Below are positions 43,504-52,283 of a stretch of DNA of 58,505 nt, one piece after another. Every line of letters starts with the position of its first letter. The first letter of the stretch is position 1. Under the pieces are notes generated by a model. It was not told where the DNA came from and ran no database searches. It saw only the letters and a program-made list of their open reading frames with translations. This stretch comes from Bdellovibrionales bacterium (GTDB lineage: Bacteria > Bdellovibrionota > Bdellovibrionia > Bdellovibrionales > UBA1609): NCBI GenBank assembly GCA_023301025.1, contig JALZUR010000036.1:1-58505 (forward strand). Direction: 5' to 3'. The position numbers were made by a program, and so were the translations under genes.

Positions 43504-45303
43504 GTGCAAAACAATCAAGGCTGGAAAAGAGACTATTATTGTGGAAAAATTGATAAAAGCCACGTTGATAAAACGATATGGATTTGTGGATGGTGCGCTG
43601 CAAGGCGTGATCATGGTGGTTTGGTCTTTATAGATCTTAGAGATCGCGAAGGACACGTTCAGGTGGTGCTTGATCCAAACACTCTTCCAGAAGCTAAAGA
43701 TCTAAGATCAGAGTTTGTTGTTGCTATTGAGGGTAGAGTTAATCTTCGTCCTGAAGGTATGATCAACAAAAACCTCTCTACAGGTGAGGTAGAGATTGAG
43801 GCACTAAAGCTTGTAGTTTTGTCTGAGTCAAAAACACCGCCGTTTGTGCTAAATGATCTTGATAAAGCAGGGGAAGCTATTAGACAAAAATATCGCTACC
43901 TTGAGCTCAGGAATCCTAAAAAAATGGGTGCGCTAAAGCTTAGACATGATGTTATGCAGATCACAAGAAACCACTTAAGTGGTCATGGCTTTTATGAGGT
44001 TGAGACCCCGGTTTTGTACAAAAGTACACCTGAGGGAGCTAGAGATTTTTTAGTACCTTCAAGACTTCATGCAGGGGATTTTTACGCTCTTCCGCAAAGT
44101 CCACAAACTTTAAAACAACTGTTGATGATAGCTGGAATGGATAAGTACTTTCAAATAGCAAAGTGCTTTAGAGATGAAGACTTAAGAGCTGATAGGCAGC
44201 CTGAGTTTACTCAAATAGATGTTGAAATGTCTTTTGTAACTGAAGAACAGGTCATGGAGCTTACTCAAGGTTTAGCTGAAAAGATTTGGAAAGATGTTAA
44301 AGGCACATCTTTAGGTGAGGTTCCTGTTTTAAGTTATCATCAAGCCATGGATAGATTTGGTTCTGATAAACCGGACATGCGTTTTGAAATGGAGATCATA
44401 GATTTAAGTGAAGACTTTAAAGGCTGTGAGTTTAAAGCCTTTACACAAGTTATTGATCAGGGTGGGCATGTGAAAGCTTTGGCTTTAAAAGATAAGCTTC
44501 CTTCAAGAAGTCAGGTGGATAAGTGGACAAAGCTTGTTCAAAGCAGAGGGGCAAAAGGTTTAGCATGGATAAAGCGTGATGAGACAGGTAAGTTAAATTC
44601 ACCTGTTTTAAAGTTTTTAGGTGAAGACCTTTGCAATAAAGTTTTTAATAAGCTTTTAGGCTCAGACAGTGCTTTTGGAACATTATTTTTAGTGAGCGAT
44701 ACATGGTCTGTATCTTGTGAGGCTTTAGGGTATTTAAGACTTGAACTTGCAAAAGCTTTCTCTCTTATCGACACAAATGTTGATAAGTTTTTATGGGTTA
44801 ATAGATTTCCACTTTTTGATTTTAATGCTGATGAACAAAGATGGCAGTCTGTGCATCACCCATTTACGGATCCTATTGAAGAGCATAAAGAGATTCTAAT
44901 CTCAGACAGTGCAGATACAAAAGCTTTTAGTGATTTAAAGTCAAAAGCCTACGACTTTGTTTGTAATGGCAGTGAAACGGCGGGAGGAAGCTTAAGAATT
45001 TTTCAACCCGTTGTTCAGAAAAGTGTTTTTAAAGCCTTGGGTCTTAGCCCTCAAGAGATTCATGAAAAGTTTGGCTTTTTTGTAGAAGCCTTAGAGTACG
45101 GAACCCCTCCACATGGTGGTGTGGCTTGGGGACTTGATCGTTTGGTTATGCATTTAGCTGGTGTTGATAGTATTAGAGATGTAATGGCATTTCCAAAAAC
45201 AGCGAAGGGTATTGACCCTATGTCTTTAACCCCTTCTTCTGTCAGTTTAGATCAGCTTTTAGAACTTGGATTAAAACTCCAAAAGCCAGTGGCAGATGCT
45301 TAA
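43504..45303 (+). CDS. aspS: Aspartyl-tRNA synthetase, bacterial type
   Basis: Charges tRNA with aspartate. N-terminal OB-fold anticodon domain (ICGWCAARRDHGGLVFIDLRD), class II motif 1 region (GFYEVETPVLYKSTPEGARDF), QSPQTLKQLLM, motif 2 FRDEDLRADRQPEF, a bacterial GAD insertion (about 290-420) and motif 3 GVAWGLDRLVMHL. Length is 599 aa. It starts at a GTG behind AAAGGAG. It ends 13 bases before the convergent cpaF-like gene. Confidence 0.96.
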   Translation: MQNNQGWKRDYYCGKIDKSHVDKTIWICGWCAARRDHGGLVFIDLRDREGHVQVVLDPNTLPEAKDLRSEFVVAIEGRVNLRPEGMINKNLSTGEVEIEALKLVVLSESKTPPFVLNDLDKAGEAIRQKYRYLELRNPKKMGALKLRHDVMQITRNHLSGHGFYEVETPVLYKSTPEGARDFLVPSRLHAGDFYALPQSPQTLKQLLMIAGMDKYFQIAKCFRDEDLRADRQPEFTQIDVEMSFVTEEQVMELTQGLAEKIWKDVKGTSLGEVPVLSYHQAMDRFGSDKPDMRFEMEIIDLSEDFKGCEFKAFTQVIDQGGHVKALALKDKLPSRSQVDKWTKLVQSRGAKGLAWIKRDETGKLNSPVLKFLGEDLCNKVFNKLLGSDSAFGTLFLVSDTWSVSCEALGYLRLELAKAFSLIDTNVDKFLWVNRFPLFDFNADEQRWQSVHHPFTDPIEEHKEILISDSADTKAFSDLKSKAYDFVCNGSETAGGSLRIFQPVVQKSVFKALGLSPQEIHEKFGFFVEALEYGTPPHGGVAWGLDRLVMHLAGVDSIRDVMAFPKTAKGIDPMSLTPSSVSLDQLLELGLKLQKPVADA

Positions 45304-45316
45304 GTAGGTTTTATAG

Positions 45317-46279
45317 TTAAGTGTTTTCATAGAGATCATGAATAAGAAACCCGTGATCTTCTAGGCCTTCTATTCTAGAAACTTTTGAAATACATCTGTT
45401 GCCATCTGACGTACGTCCCATTGAGATTATAAAATTAAGAGAGCTGTAAATAAGCTGTCTAACAGTTTGTAAGTTCCAGTTTGTACCACCCATTTGTATC
45501 AGCATCTCTAAGCGTCTTAAAGCATCATGGGCATTGTGTGCATGAAGAGTGGCTCCACTTCCTCTGTGTCCGGTAGATAACATCAGTAAAAAAGAAGCAG
45601 CCTCTTCGCCTCGCATCTCACCCATCATAAGTCTATCGGGTCTAAGCCTTAGACTTGCCTTAATAAGATCGTGAAGTTCAATATCATTAAGCTCATCAGA
45701 CGTAGCACTGTAGGTTTTTAAGTGAGTTGAGAAGTTATTTACTTTTGGAAGTTCTGGAGTGTCTTCTAAACAGACTATACGATCATTTCTACAAAAGCTT
45801 AAAAGTAAAGACTTTAACAAAGTTGTTTTACCACAACCCGTAGGCCCTATAATCAAAAAATTTTCTCTCTCGAATTTTACTTTTTTTTCTAAGAGGTGAG
45901 TGAGTTCAGGCCGCGCTTGCCAGTCTTGATGATTAAAGCTCTTAAAATCACTTTCATCTGAAAGTCGTCTTAGCTGAATCAAAAGCCCTTTGTGTATCAC
46001 TGGAGGAGCTATCACCTGAAGTCTAAAGTTTTTCCATATACCAGAGCAGATAGGATGCTCATAGTTTGGAGCTCTGGGTAGGGCTTCAATCATTTTAGCA
46101 ACTAAAGCCTTTGCATCCACAGTTTTCCAAATCTTAGAATCTATAAATTTTAACTCTCCATTAAATTCAAAATTTAAAAACCCTTCAGGATGAAAGATAA
46201 TTTCTGTGATTTTTTTGTTGTTTAGAATAGAAAATAAATCATTCATTGTAGGGTGTTGTTTTATAGTGCTGGTATTCAT
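45317..46279 (-). CDS. cpaF: CpaF/VirB11-family secretion ATPase
   Basis: Hexameric ATPase that drives Tad/Flp pilus or type II/IV-like secretion. An N-terminal sensing domain is followed by Walker A GPTGCGKT (145-152), Asp box EDTPELP, Walker B LRPDRLMMGEMRG, and HAHNAHDALRRLEML with the His box. The 320-aa length is short for CpaF (usually over 400), so the N-terminal extension is missing. Overlaps the secretin-like gene by four bases (ATGA). No inner-membrane platform (TadB/TadC) or pilin gene is adjacent. Confidence 0.85.
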   Translation of the reverse strand: MNTSTIKQHPTMNDLFSILNNKKITEIIFHPEGFLNFEFNGELKFIDSKIWKTVDAKALVAKMIEALPRAPNYEHPICSGIWKNFRLQVIAPPVIHKGLLIQLRRLSDESDFKSFNHQDWQARPELTHLLEKKVKFERENFLIIGPTGCGKTTLLKSLLLSFCRNDRIVCLEDTPELPKVNNFSTHLKTYSATSDELNDIELHDLIKASLRLRPDRLMMGEMRGEEAASFLLMLSTGHRGSGATLHAHNAHDALRRLEMLIQMGGTNWNLQTVRQLIYSSLNFIISMGRTSDGNRCISKVSRIEGLEDHGFLIHDLYENT

Positions 46280-47385
46280 ATTGTGTTTGGATTCAAAAGT
46301 TTGAGTTTAAGCCAGAGTTCTTTTTTTTGAAGGCTTTTAGATTTTGAATTTAACCCAAGAAAAGACCAGAGAAAGAGGGGAGATGTTTTTTGCTGATCTT
46401 TTGTAGACTGAGAGTAAGAAAATAATCTTATCCACTTTCCAAGTTCAAGTTGATTTTGTTTTTTAAAAGATTCTTTTTTAAAAACGTTTGTTTTTCCAGT
46501 TAAACTAGATTTATCAAGTTCTATCTCAATAAGAGCTTGCTTGTCGTTACTCTTTAAAATCTTCAAAAAAATTTTACTAGTAATATTTTTCCAATCTATG
46601 GGTGTTCTTGAAAAAACAGCATTGTTTTGAACCCCAACCTCTAAACCATTGGTAAAAGTTAAGCTCTCAGTTTCTGAAAGTCTTGCGCTAAAACTCATCT
46701 CACCTTTTGAGCGCTCTTTTGACTTAAAGGCCTTAAGCTCTCCAGAAATCTCTTCTAGTCTTAACTGTCCTTCACTTGATCTGGTCCATAAAAGCCCTCC
46801 AGGACCACCAAGATTTAAGCCTTTGTTTTTTAGGCGTGCGTGATCAACTAACATAAGATCAACAGAATACTCTTTTAAAGAGTTTAAATACCCAAGGCAT
46901 GATGTTATCTCCTCACTTGGATTTTTAGTTTCTAGGTCTAATAGAATCTTTGTAGTTTTTTTTTCTTTGCACCTTGCAAGTAAAAAATCATAAAGCTCTT
47001 TTGAAGCTATAGGCCCACTGAGTTTTAGTGTTTGATTACTTACACTCCATGATAGTGAAGTGTTTAAAGTTAGCCATAAAACCTCTTTTAAATACTCGTG
47101 TTGTTCTTTAGATAAAATTAGATGTATGTGCTGCTCTTCACCTGCTCTGTAGGTAAGCTCTCCTTGTTTTAAGCCGATAAAAAATCTATCGTCTGTGTTA
47201 TTAACATGAACGGCTACAAGGTTTGGATCAGAAAAGTGATATGACTTTTCTTTTTTAAGGTAGACCTTTTCACCTAGAACAGAGAAATGAATTTCTTTGT
47301 CATTTTCTTTAGCTTGCGTAGATGCCCTGGCTCTAAAAGAAAAGATATAAAGTAATACTGATACATAAGACAAGGCTCTAAACAT
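46276..47385 (-). CDS. Short secretin-like protein (CpaC/RcpA type)
   Basis: 369-aa exported protein with a signal peptide (about residues 1-21, ending ARA). The N-terminal part resembles the pilus-formation domain (VLGEKVYLKKEKSYHFSDPNLVAV). A BON/N1-like part follows (ASKELYDFLLARCK). The C-terminal half follows the secretin pattern: LTFTNGLEVGV, LELGKWIRLFSYSQ, PLFLWSFLG, KKELWLKLKLL. It is shorter and more diverged than CpaC. Translational coupling to the CpaF-type ATPase supports a joint secretion role. Confidence 0.62.
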   Translation of the reverse strand: MFRALSYVSVLLYIFSFRARASTQAKENDKEIHFSVLGEKVYLKKEKSYHFSDPNLVAVHVNNTDDRFFIGLKQGELTYRAGEEQHIHLILSKEQHEYLKEVLWLTLNTSLSWSVSNQTLKLSGPIASKELYDFLLARCKEKKTTKILLDLETKNPSEEITSCLGYLNSLKEYSVDLMLVDHARLKNKGLNLGGPGGLLWTRSSEGQLRLEEISGELKAFKSKERSKGEMSFSARLSETESLTFTNGLEVGVQNNAVFSRTPIDWKNITSKIFLKILKSNDKQALIEIELDKSSLTGKTNVFKKESFKKQNQLELGKWIRLFSYSQSTKDQQKTSPLFLWSFLGLNSKSKSLQKKELWLKLKLLNPNTI

Positions 47386-47434
47386 GCTTTATGAGTGCAA
47401 AAGTTAAAATTCTTTTAGAGAGGGCTTGGTATGT

Positions 47435-48457
47435 TTATTTTAAGTGGTTTTCTAAATTTATTCGAACTTCGAACTTTTTTCCAGTTTTAAAGGAGACTTC
47501 AAAGCCAAGTTTATTTAAAATTAGACTTGATATAGAAAGACCAAGGCCTAAGCCTTTACTGTGGTTAAAAGACTCTTCATGAATTTCAAAAGGTTTTAGA
47601 ATTAGATTGATATCTAGTGGTTCTGAAGATCCTATTGTATTTTCAATAATAAGTACGCTATCTTTTACATGAACTTTAACTGAAGTAGAGGCTTTTTTAT
47701 GATCGTTTGCATTTTTTAAAAGTCTTTCAAAAGCCTCTTTAAATAAAGTCTTGTCTGTTTTAATTTTCATTTCACTCAGATCTTTATGAATATCTTTAAG
47801 TGATAGATTTTGACTTTTTAAATCTGTTTTTTCTTGAAGTTTTAAGAAGAAGAGAATCTCTTCAACTAAAGTTTCCATTTTTTCTGTGCCACCAATAGAT
47901 TTGTTTAAAAGCTCTGTTTGTTCTTTTTCTTTGATCTCTTCTGCTAAAAGTTCTAGATATGATTTTTGAATGGTTAAAGGGCTTTTAAGTTCATGATTTA
48001 TGAGCATCATAAATTTATTTTTAAGTTTGTCTAAAGACTCTAGCTCTTTATTTTTAAGCTCTAGTTCATTTACAAGATCATATTTCTTTTGTGCCTCTAG
48101 AAGAGTTTGCTTTAAGTCTAAACGTTCCCAGGGTTTTGGGATAAATCTATAGATTTCAGCGTCATTTATGGCGTTTATTGTAGATTCTAAATCTGCATAG
48201 CCTGTAATTATAATTCTTATGGGTCTTGGATTTATAAGTTTGCAGGCGTTTAAAAAGTCTACTCCACTCATGCCTGGCATTCTTTGATCACTTACGAGTA
48301 GACTTATGTCTTGATGCTTTTCAAAAAGATCTAGACCTTCTTCACCACTAAGAGCTGTATAAACAATAAAATCTTTTTTAAAGACTCTTTTAAAAGCTCT
48401 TAGATTTTCTTCTTGGTCGTCTACATAGAGTAGCGATGACCTTTTCTTTGTGAACAT
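47435..48457 (-). CDS. Response-regulator receiver fused to histidine kinase
   Basis: 340-aa cytoplasmic two-component hybrid with REC first and kinase second. REC (about 8-122) has phospho-acceptor Asp57 (SDQRMPGMSG) and Lys108 (FIPKPW). A coiled linker leads to the HisKA helix with His155 (INHELKSPLT). The ATPase domain has an N-box (LLKNANDH) and a G-box (GLGLGLSIS). No membrane or sensor domain, so the input probably comes through REC. It lies 49 bases upstream of the secretin-like gene on the same strand and may be co-transcribed with it. Confidence 0.9.
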   Translation of the reverse strand: MFTKKRSSLLYVDDQEENLRAFKRVFKKDFIVYTALSGEEGLDLFEKHQDISLLVSDQRMPGMSGVDFLNACKLINPRPIRIIITGYADLESTINAINDAEIYRFIPKPWERLDLKQTLLEAQKKYDLVNELELKNKELESLDKLKNKFMMLINHELKSPLTIQKSYLELLAEEIKEKEQTELLNKSIGGTEKMETLVEEILFFLKLQEKTDLKSQNLSLKDIHKDLSEMKIKTDKTLFKEAFERLLKNANDHKKASTSVKVHVKDSVLIIENTIGSSEPLDINLILKPFEIHEESFNHSKGLGLGLSISSLILNKLGFEVSFKTGKKFEVRINLENHLK

Positions 48458-48530
48458 CTTATCTTTCCTTATTCCTGTAATTCATTATATCGTCCAAAGT
48501 CTTGATTATCTTAAGGCCCTTTTTAAAGTG

Positions 48531-48558
48531 TAAAGTCTTTGGTCTTTTTAGCCGATCT
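48531..48558 (+). promoter_or_regulatory. Sigma-28 (FliA)-like promoter
   Basis: TAAAGTCT at 48531 and GCCGATCT at 48551 resemble the enterobacterial FliA consensus TAAAGTTT-N11-GCCGATAA, with a spacer one base longer. It lies about 40 bases before the start of the secreted Gly/Asn-rich protein; fliA itself is in this window. Confidence 0.6.
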
Positions 48559-48596
48559 TATTATGAGACTGAAACACATAACTGTGGGAGGAGCCC

Positions 48597-50366
48597 TTGA
48601 AGGCCTTGGCTTCTAATTTTTTTATTTTCTTTTTGTCAGCTACAACAGCTATGGCGCATAGCCCAGGTACAGGAGCTGCTTCAAATTTTGATTATTGTAA
48701 CTACAATGCGGATCCTATCAGAACTTACAAACCTTCAAATGTAGCACGTGCAGAAAAATCTTTAAGTGAAGCTCAAGAGGCTTTAGATGCTTTAGAAAAA
48801 GAATATGAAAAACTTAACAAATGTACAGATACTTGCAAAGATGTAGTTCAAAGAGTTTTTGATTTAACAATTAATAGAACTTACCACGAAAATTATATTG
48901 AATATTTAAAAGGGGACAGCAACTATTGCCAAAATGTCGCTGATACCAATGTAAGAAAATACAATCTCTATGCTTCTTTAAATGACTGGTCTAGAATTGA
49001 AAATGAAAAGTTAAAAAACTATAAAAGACCAAGTCGTATGATTGCTGAAGATCGTCCGCAACCAAAACCTCCTGGTGGTGGAACCATCACTGTTCCTGAT
49101 GCATCACCAGAGTTAGGTGCACCTTCAAGACCTAGGCCAACAGCACCTCAAGTGGTTAGACCTGCGCCATCAGCTCAGTCGTGTGAGTACACTACAGGTT
49201 CAGAGTATAAACTTGATGTACAGATTTGTGAAGATGCTAAAGAAAAAGGTTTATCAGCAAAAGAGTATGTAAAATGCAGAAGCTGTTTAGGTCCTGTAAA
49301 TAAATACGGAAAGTGCTTACAAGATCTGTCTAGAATAGATCAAAGATTTGCTGAGGCTGAGTATTTAGTTGAACAAAGACTTGAAGAACTTGAACATGCA
49401 AAAGCAAATCCTGAGTCTAGCACTACGTGTACAGATTGTGTTCAAGACACACGGTCGTGGTGGTCAAAGTGGGGACCAATGGCTGCAGTTGGAGCACTTG
49501 TCAGTGTTCCAGCCTACTTCGCTTACAGACAAGACAGAAACAGTTACAAACATTATAGAGATGTTATTCATGAAAATAACAATAGACTTGGCTATCCTAC
49601 TGAACCTAGAGAAGATTTAAGTGGATACAGGTTAGCAGCAATGCTACTCAACGGAACACCTGCAATTGTAAATACAGGACTGGCCACTGGAGCCTTCGGG
49701 TGTGCAGGCAGCGGCTTGTACGGAACAGGTACGGTTTTAAGTGGTCTACTAACAGGCACACAAATAAATGGAGCAGGTGGAATAAACGGCCACACCCTTG
49801 GTCAACTTTCTGGAAATGTTAATGGTGGTGTAAACGGAAATCTCGGTGGTGGCTTAAGTGGCGGTGGAGGTACTTTCGGGACGAATCAACCTAGTAGTGC
49901 ACAAATTCAAGCGATGTTAGAGGCTGAAAGACAAGCTGCTGCTGAAAGCCAAGCTAGGCTTCAGTATCTTAATGAGTACAACTCATACTATCAGTCTAGA
50001 GCTCAAATTGAAGCCGATGCTTTAGCACGAATTAATGCTCTTGGATCAGTGCCTTCAAGCAACGGATCTTTTAATGGCTCAGCTAATGGTTCAGTAAACG
50101 GTCAGCTTAATTATAACGGTGCTGGTGGTGTTGGCGGTTTTGGTAATACAGCTTACGATCCATTAAATGGAAGCTTTTTTAATAATGGTTTAGCAGTTGG
50201 TGGAGTAAGTATTAGTGGTCAAGTTAATACATACGGACAAGCAGGTTTTCAAGGACAAAGTAATTTAAATAGCCCGCAGTTTGTACAACCTGGTGCAAGT
50301 TCAAACAACAATATAGTCGTTCCAAGCAATCATCAAAACAACAGTGGGCAAGGGCTTCCGCTGTAG
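48597..50366 (+). CDS. Secreted Gly/Asn-rich protein, unknown function
   Basis: 589-aa exported protein. A signal peptide ends TAMA (residue 20). Then a helical, Cys-containing part (CTDTCKDV, CRSCLG, CTDCVQ), a Pro-rich linker (about 155-190), a hydrophobic segment (about 291-308) and a Gly/Asn/Ser-rich C-terminal region (about 395-589) with NG and NGS repeats such as NGSFNGSANGSVNG. No family recognised. It starts at a TTG behind GGGAGGAG. The FliA-like promoter suggests expression with motility genes. It might be a surface or appendage component. Confidence 0.65.
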   Translation: MKALASNFFIFFLSATTAMAHSPGTGAASNFDYCNYNADPIRTYKPSNVARAEKSLSEAQEALDALEKEYEKLNKCTDTCKDVVQRVFDLTINRTYHENYIEYLKGDSNYCQNVADTNVRKYNLYASLNDWSRIENEKLKNYKRPSRMIAEDRPQPKPPGGGTITVPDASPELGAPSRPRPTAPQVVRPAPSAQSCEYTTGSEYKLDVQICEDAKEKGLSAKEYVKCRSCLGPVNKYGKCLQDLSRIDQRFAEAEYLVEQRLEELEHAKANPESSTTCTDCVQDTRSWWSKWGPMAAVGALVSVPAYFAYRQDRNSYKHYRDVIHENNNRLGYPTEPREDLSGYRLAAMLLNGTPAIVNTGLATGAFGCAGSGLYGTGTVLSGLLTGTQINGAGGINGHTLGQLSGNVNGGVNGNLGGGLSGGGGTFGTNQPSSAQIQAMLEAERQAAAESQARLQYLNEYNSYYQSRAQIEADALARINALGSVPSSNGSFNGSANGSVNGQLNYNGAGGVGGFGNTAYDPLNGSFFNNGLAVGGVSISGQVNTYGQAGFQGQSNLNSPQFVQPGASSNNNIVVPSNHQNNSGQGLPL

Positions 50367-50377
50367 TTAAATCTTTA

Positions 50378-50403
50378 ATGCTGTTTTGATCTCAAAGTAG
50401 CAT
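50378..50403. terminator. Hairpin between convergent genes
   Basis: ATGCTGTTTTG pairs with CAAAGTAGCAT (11 bp including two G-U pairs) around a 4-base loop, in the 54-base gap between the Gly/Asn-rich and cupin genes. A-rich sequence follows on the plus strand. Confidence 0.4.
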
Positions 50404-50420
50404 CTTAAAAAAATAAAAAA

Positions 50421-50723
50421 TTAACTAACCTTTGAAGCGTAAAGGCTTTTAGCTGGGCCTTTGTGACACTTGATTGTGTGTTTGGTGTTTGAAGGGATCA
50501 TCACGCGGTCTCCTTCTTTTAATAAAACTTTATTACCGACAATGTCTAGAATGATTTCACCTTCTGCAATAATTCGTACTTCATCAAAAGGAAATTTTCG
50601 TTCTTTTGTAGTTTGATTCTCTTCTAAAATCTCTTCATGTGGCTTCAAACCTTCTAAAAAAAACATCTGACGAATCTGCTTAAGGTCAGGGGTTACTGGT
50701 GCTTGCCAACGTCTAATTATCAT
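50421..50723 (-). CDS. Small cupin-domain protein
   Basis: 100-aa single-domain cupin. The two cupin strands are seen around EVRIIAEGEIILDIVGNKVLLKEGD and RVMIPSNTKHTIKCHKG. The second-motif His is kept, while metal ligands of the first motif are incomplete, so metal binding is uncertain. AGAGGCG precedes the ATG. A sensor or small enzyme role cannot be chosen. Confidence 0.7.
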   Translation of the reverse strand: MIIRRWQAPVTPDLKQIRQMFFLEGLKPHEEILEENQTTKERKFPFDEVRIIAEGEIILDIVGNKVLLKEGDRVMIPSNTKHTIKCHKGPAKSLYASKVS

Positions 50724-50883
50724 ATCAATACGCCTCTAAAAGTTTAAAAAAACAGGTTGAAACAATTTACACCTGCTTATTAGCAAAGTAGATAAAACTC
50801 TACACAAAAAGAATTAACATTTTCCCACTTTAAAACAACAAAAGATTAAATACTATATTTTGAGCTAAGTTGAAACACGACCA

Positions 50884-50937
50884 GGGCCAGACTATGCCTT
50901 AAAAACTTAGGCTGCCCCTTAAAGTCATCGATATAAT
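50884..50937 (+). promoter_or_regulatory. Nested hairpin and TATAAT just before gene at 50942
   Basis: GGGC (50884-50887) pairs with GCCC (50914-50917) around an inner GCCT / AGGC pair (50896-50912). A perfect TATAAT sits at 50932-50937, only 4 bases before the ATG. No ribosome site and no good -35 are visible. Confidence 0.3.
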
Positions 50938-50941
50938 ATTT

Positions 50942-51421
50942 ATGGAAAATAGTTCGTCTACACTTAAACAGATTGCTGATTTTATAGAGAGTGAGTCTAC
51001 GTTGACTCTTGATTCTCTATCAGATTCAGGTCTTACACTTATACAGAATGTAGATGGCAAGAGCTTAGAGATCTTAACTTCTGGGGTTGATGAGGTGCTT
51101 ACACGTAAGGACTCAGCTGGAAAACCCTTTTTACAAGTTAACTTTATTGAGGGCACAAAAATATTGATTACAAGGTCTCTAGTAGGCTTTAAACCTGCAA
51201 TTTTTGAGGGTATTGATCCCACACGGATTCCAAATGTTGTTACAACTCCTGATCTTTTAAGTATTGTTGAAGCCTTAGCTGACTTTGATTTTGAAGAAGA
51301 TTACGAAGAGTACAAAGCTTTAAGACGAATGTACTATTCTATTCTGCATGGTGCTGAAGCTGTTGGTTTTGAAATAGACAACGAACGCCTTTGGGTAAGC
51401 CAAGCAAAAGCAGTCGCTTAA
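50942..51421 (+). CDS. Hypothetical protein
   Basis: 159-aa acidic soluble protein, not recognised. An N-terminal helix (TLKQIADFIESES) and a two-strand region (LTLIQNVDGKSLEILT) lead to a helical C-terminal half with FDFEEDYEEYKALRRMYY. No signal peptide or membrane segment. The start lacks a ribosome site. It is monocistronic, upstream of tRNA-Ala on the same strand. Confidence 0.55.
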   Translation: MENSSSTLKQIADFIESESTLTLDSLSDSGLTLIQNVDGKSLEILTSGVDEVLTRKDSAGKPFLQVNFIEGTKILITRSLVGFKPAIFEGIDPTRIPNVVTTPDLLSIVEALADFDFEEDYEEYKALRRMYYSILHGAEAVGFEIDNERLWVSQAKAVA

Positions 51422-51471
51422 GTATTGCACTGCAGTAATTTAAATACATCTAAATAAGCCCCTTAAAACTC

Positions 51472-51499
51472 TTGACCTTAGAGAGCATAATAGTAGTTT
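51472..51499 (+). promoter_or_regulatory. Likely promoter of tRNA-Ala
   Basis: TTGACC (5 of 6) at 51472-51477, a 16-base spacer and a weak TAGTTT at 51494-51499. The predicted +1 is about 20 bases before the tRNA 5' end. Confidence 0.35.
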
Positions 51500-51525
51500 A
51501 ACATTTCAAATATTAGACCTTTTGT

Positions 51526-51601
51526 GGGGGCATAGCTCAGTTGGGAGAGCACTTGATTTGCATTCAAGAGGTCGCAGGTTCGATCCCTGTTGCCTCCACC
51601 A
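51526..51601 (+). tRNA. tRNA-Ala (anticodon TGC)
   Basis: 76-base tRNA with encoded CCA. The acceptor stem GGGGGCA / TGCCTCC contains the G3-U70 pair that defines alanine tRNA. D-arm AGCTCAGTTGGGAGAGC, anticodon stem-loop CTTGA-TTTGCAT-TCAAG with anticodon TGC, and T-arm CAGGTTCGATCCCTG all fold normally; A73 is the discriminator. Confidence 0.97.
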
Positions 51602-51721
51602 TTACGAAAGCCAGCCAACATTTTTTTCTTTCAACAGCACAGGAAGGTCTTTTTAAAAGACAATCTTTAGTCCTTAGTACTTTTTAGTGCTGGTTTGATG
51701 AGACTTGTGTTCTCAGTAGGG

Positions 51722-52123
51722 TTACTGTTTTTCCAGATCAACCAGTGCCATCTCGCAAAATTTTCCTTTTCGCCCCCTTTTCATGGCCTTGTCTATAAGC
51801 CTTTGGCTCACAGTAATTGAATCTTCTATAAGATTAAGATTTCGTATTTAATAGTACACATTGAAGTCTAATTTACCTTCTCTAAATTGTTTAATATTCT
51901 CTTTGTTTCCAAGAATATTATTGAGTTTAATGAGGTATTCTCTTTGAACGACTTCACCGCTTTGGCTTTTTTAAATCAATGCCTTCGACTTTTGAGGCGA
52001 CAGAGATGTGATGAGCATCCATTGAAGATTCATTTTGGTAACCTAAATTTAGTTCTTCACTGAACAGATACAGGTCAGTTTTCCGTTTTTTGAAGAAATA
52101 CCAACTTTATTCGGAGCCCCTGT
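51722..52123 (-). pseudogene. Decayed gene remnant downstream of tRNA-Ala
   Basis: The 682 bases between the tRNA and the next gene hold no intact gene. The minus strand keeps protein-like segments broken by at least two frameshifts and one nonsense codon. In order they read APNKVGISSKNGK, then DLYLFSEELNLGYQNESSMD and VASKVEGIDLKK, then (after a frame change in an A6 run near 51967) GEVVQREYLIKLNNILG ending NVYY-stop. The same frame then continues NLIEDSITVSQRLIDKAMK to FCEMALVDLEKQ-stop at 51722. The family is not recognised. Position next to a tRNA suggests remnant acquired DNA. Confidence 0.6.
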
Positions 52124-52142
52124 TCAATTCACTTATGAGCTT

Positions 52143-52170
52143 TAATTACTATAACTTACGTAATTACTAT
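52143..52170 (+). repeat. 10-bp direct repeats
   Basis: TAATTACTAT occurs twice, 18 bases start to start, about 110 bases before the FG-GAP gene. It could be a regulator site or leftover of the decayed element. Confidence 0.45.
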
Positions 52171-52283
52171 GCTTTAAGGCTGCTCCTCAAAGAGTTTAAT
52201 ATCAAGAATAACCAAAATTAAATAGAGTGTTTTAAGCTCCTGTGGTAATGGTGTTATAACTTCTTTACTACAAAAGGATTGAT

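Noticed and set aside
46276-48457. Chemosensory or pilus-twitching operon
   Set aside because: No CheA/CheY cluster, pilT or pilin gene is present; the kinase, secretin-like gene and ATPase stand alone.
49369-49620. 83-codon plus-strand frame inside the Gly/Asn-rich protein gene
   Set aside because: It overlaps the better-supported frame with signal peptide and ribosome site, and has no start signal of its own.
51602-52283. Possible integrative element with integrase and att sites at tRNA-Ala
   Set aside because: No integrase or transposase motif was found and the tRNA 3' end is not repeated in the window; only a broken gene remains.
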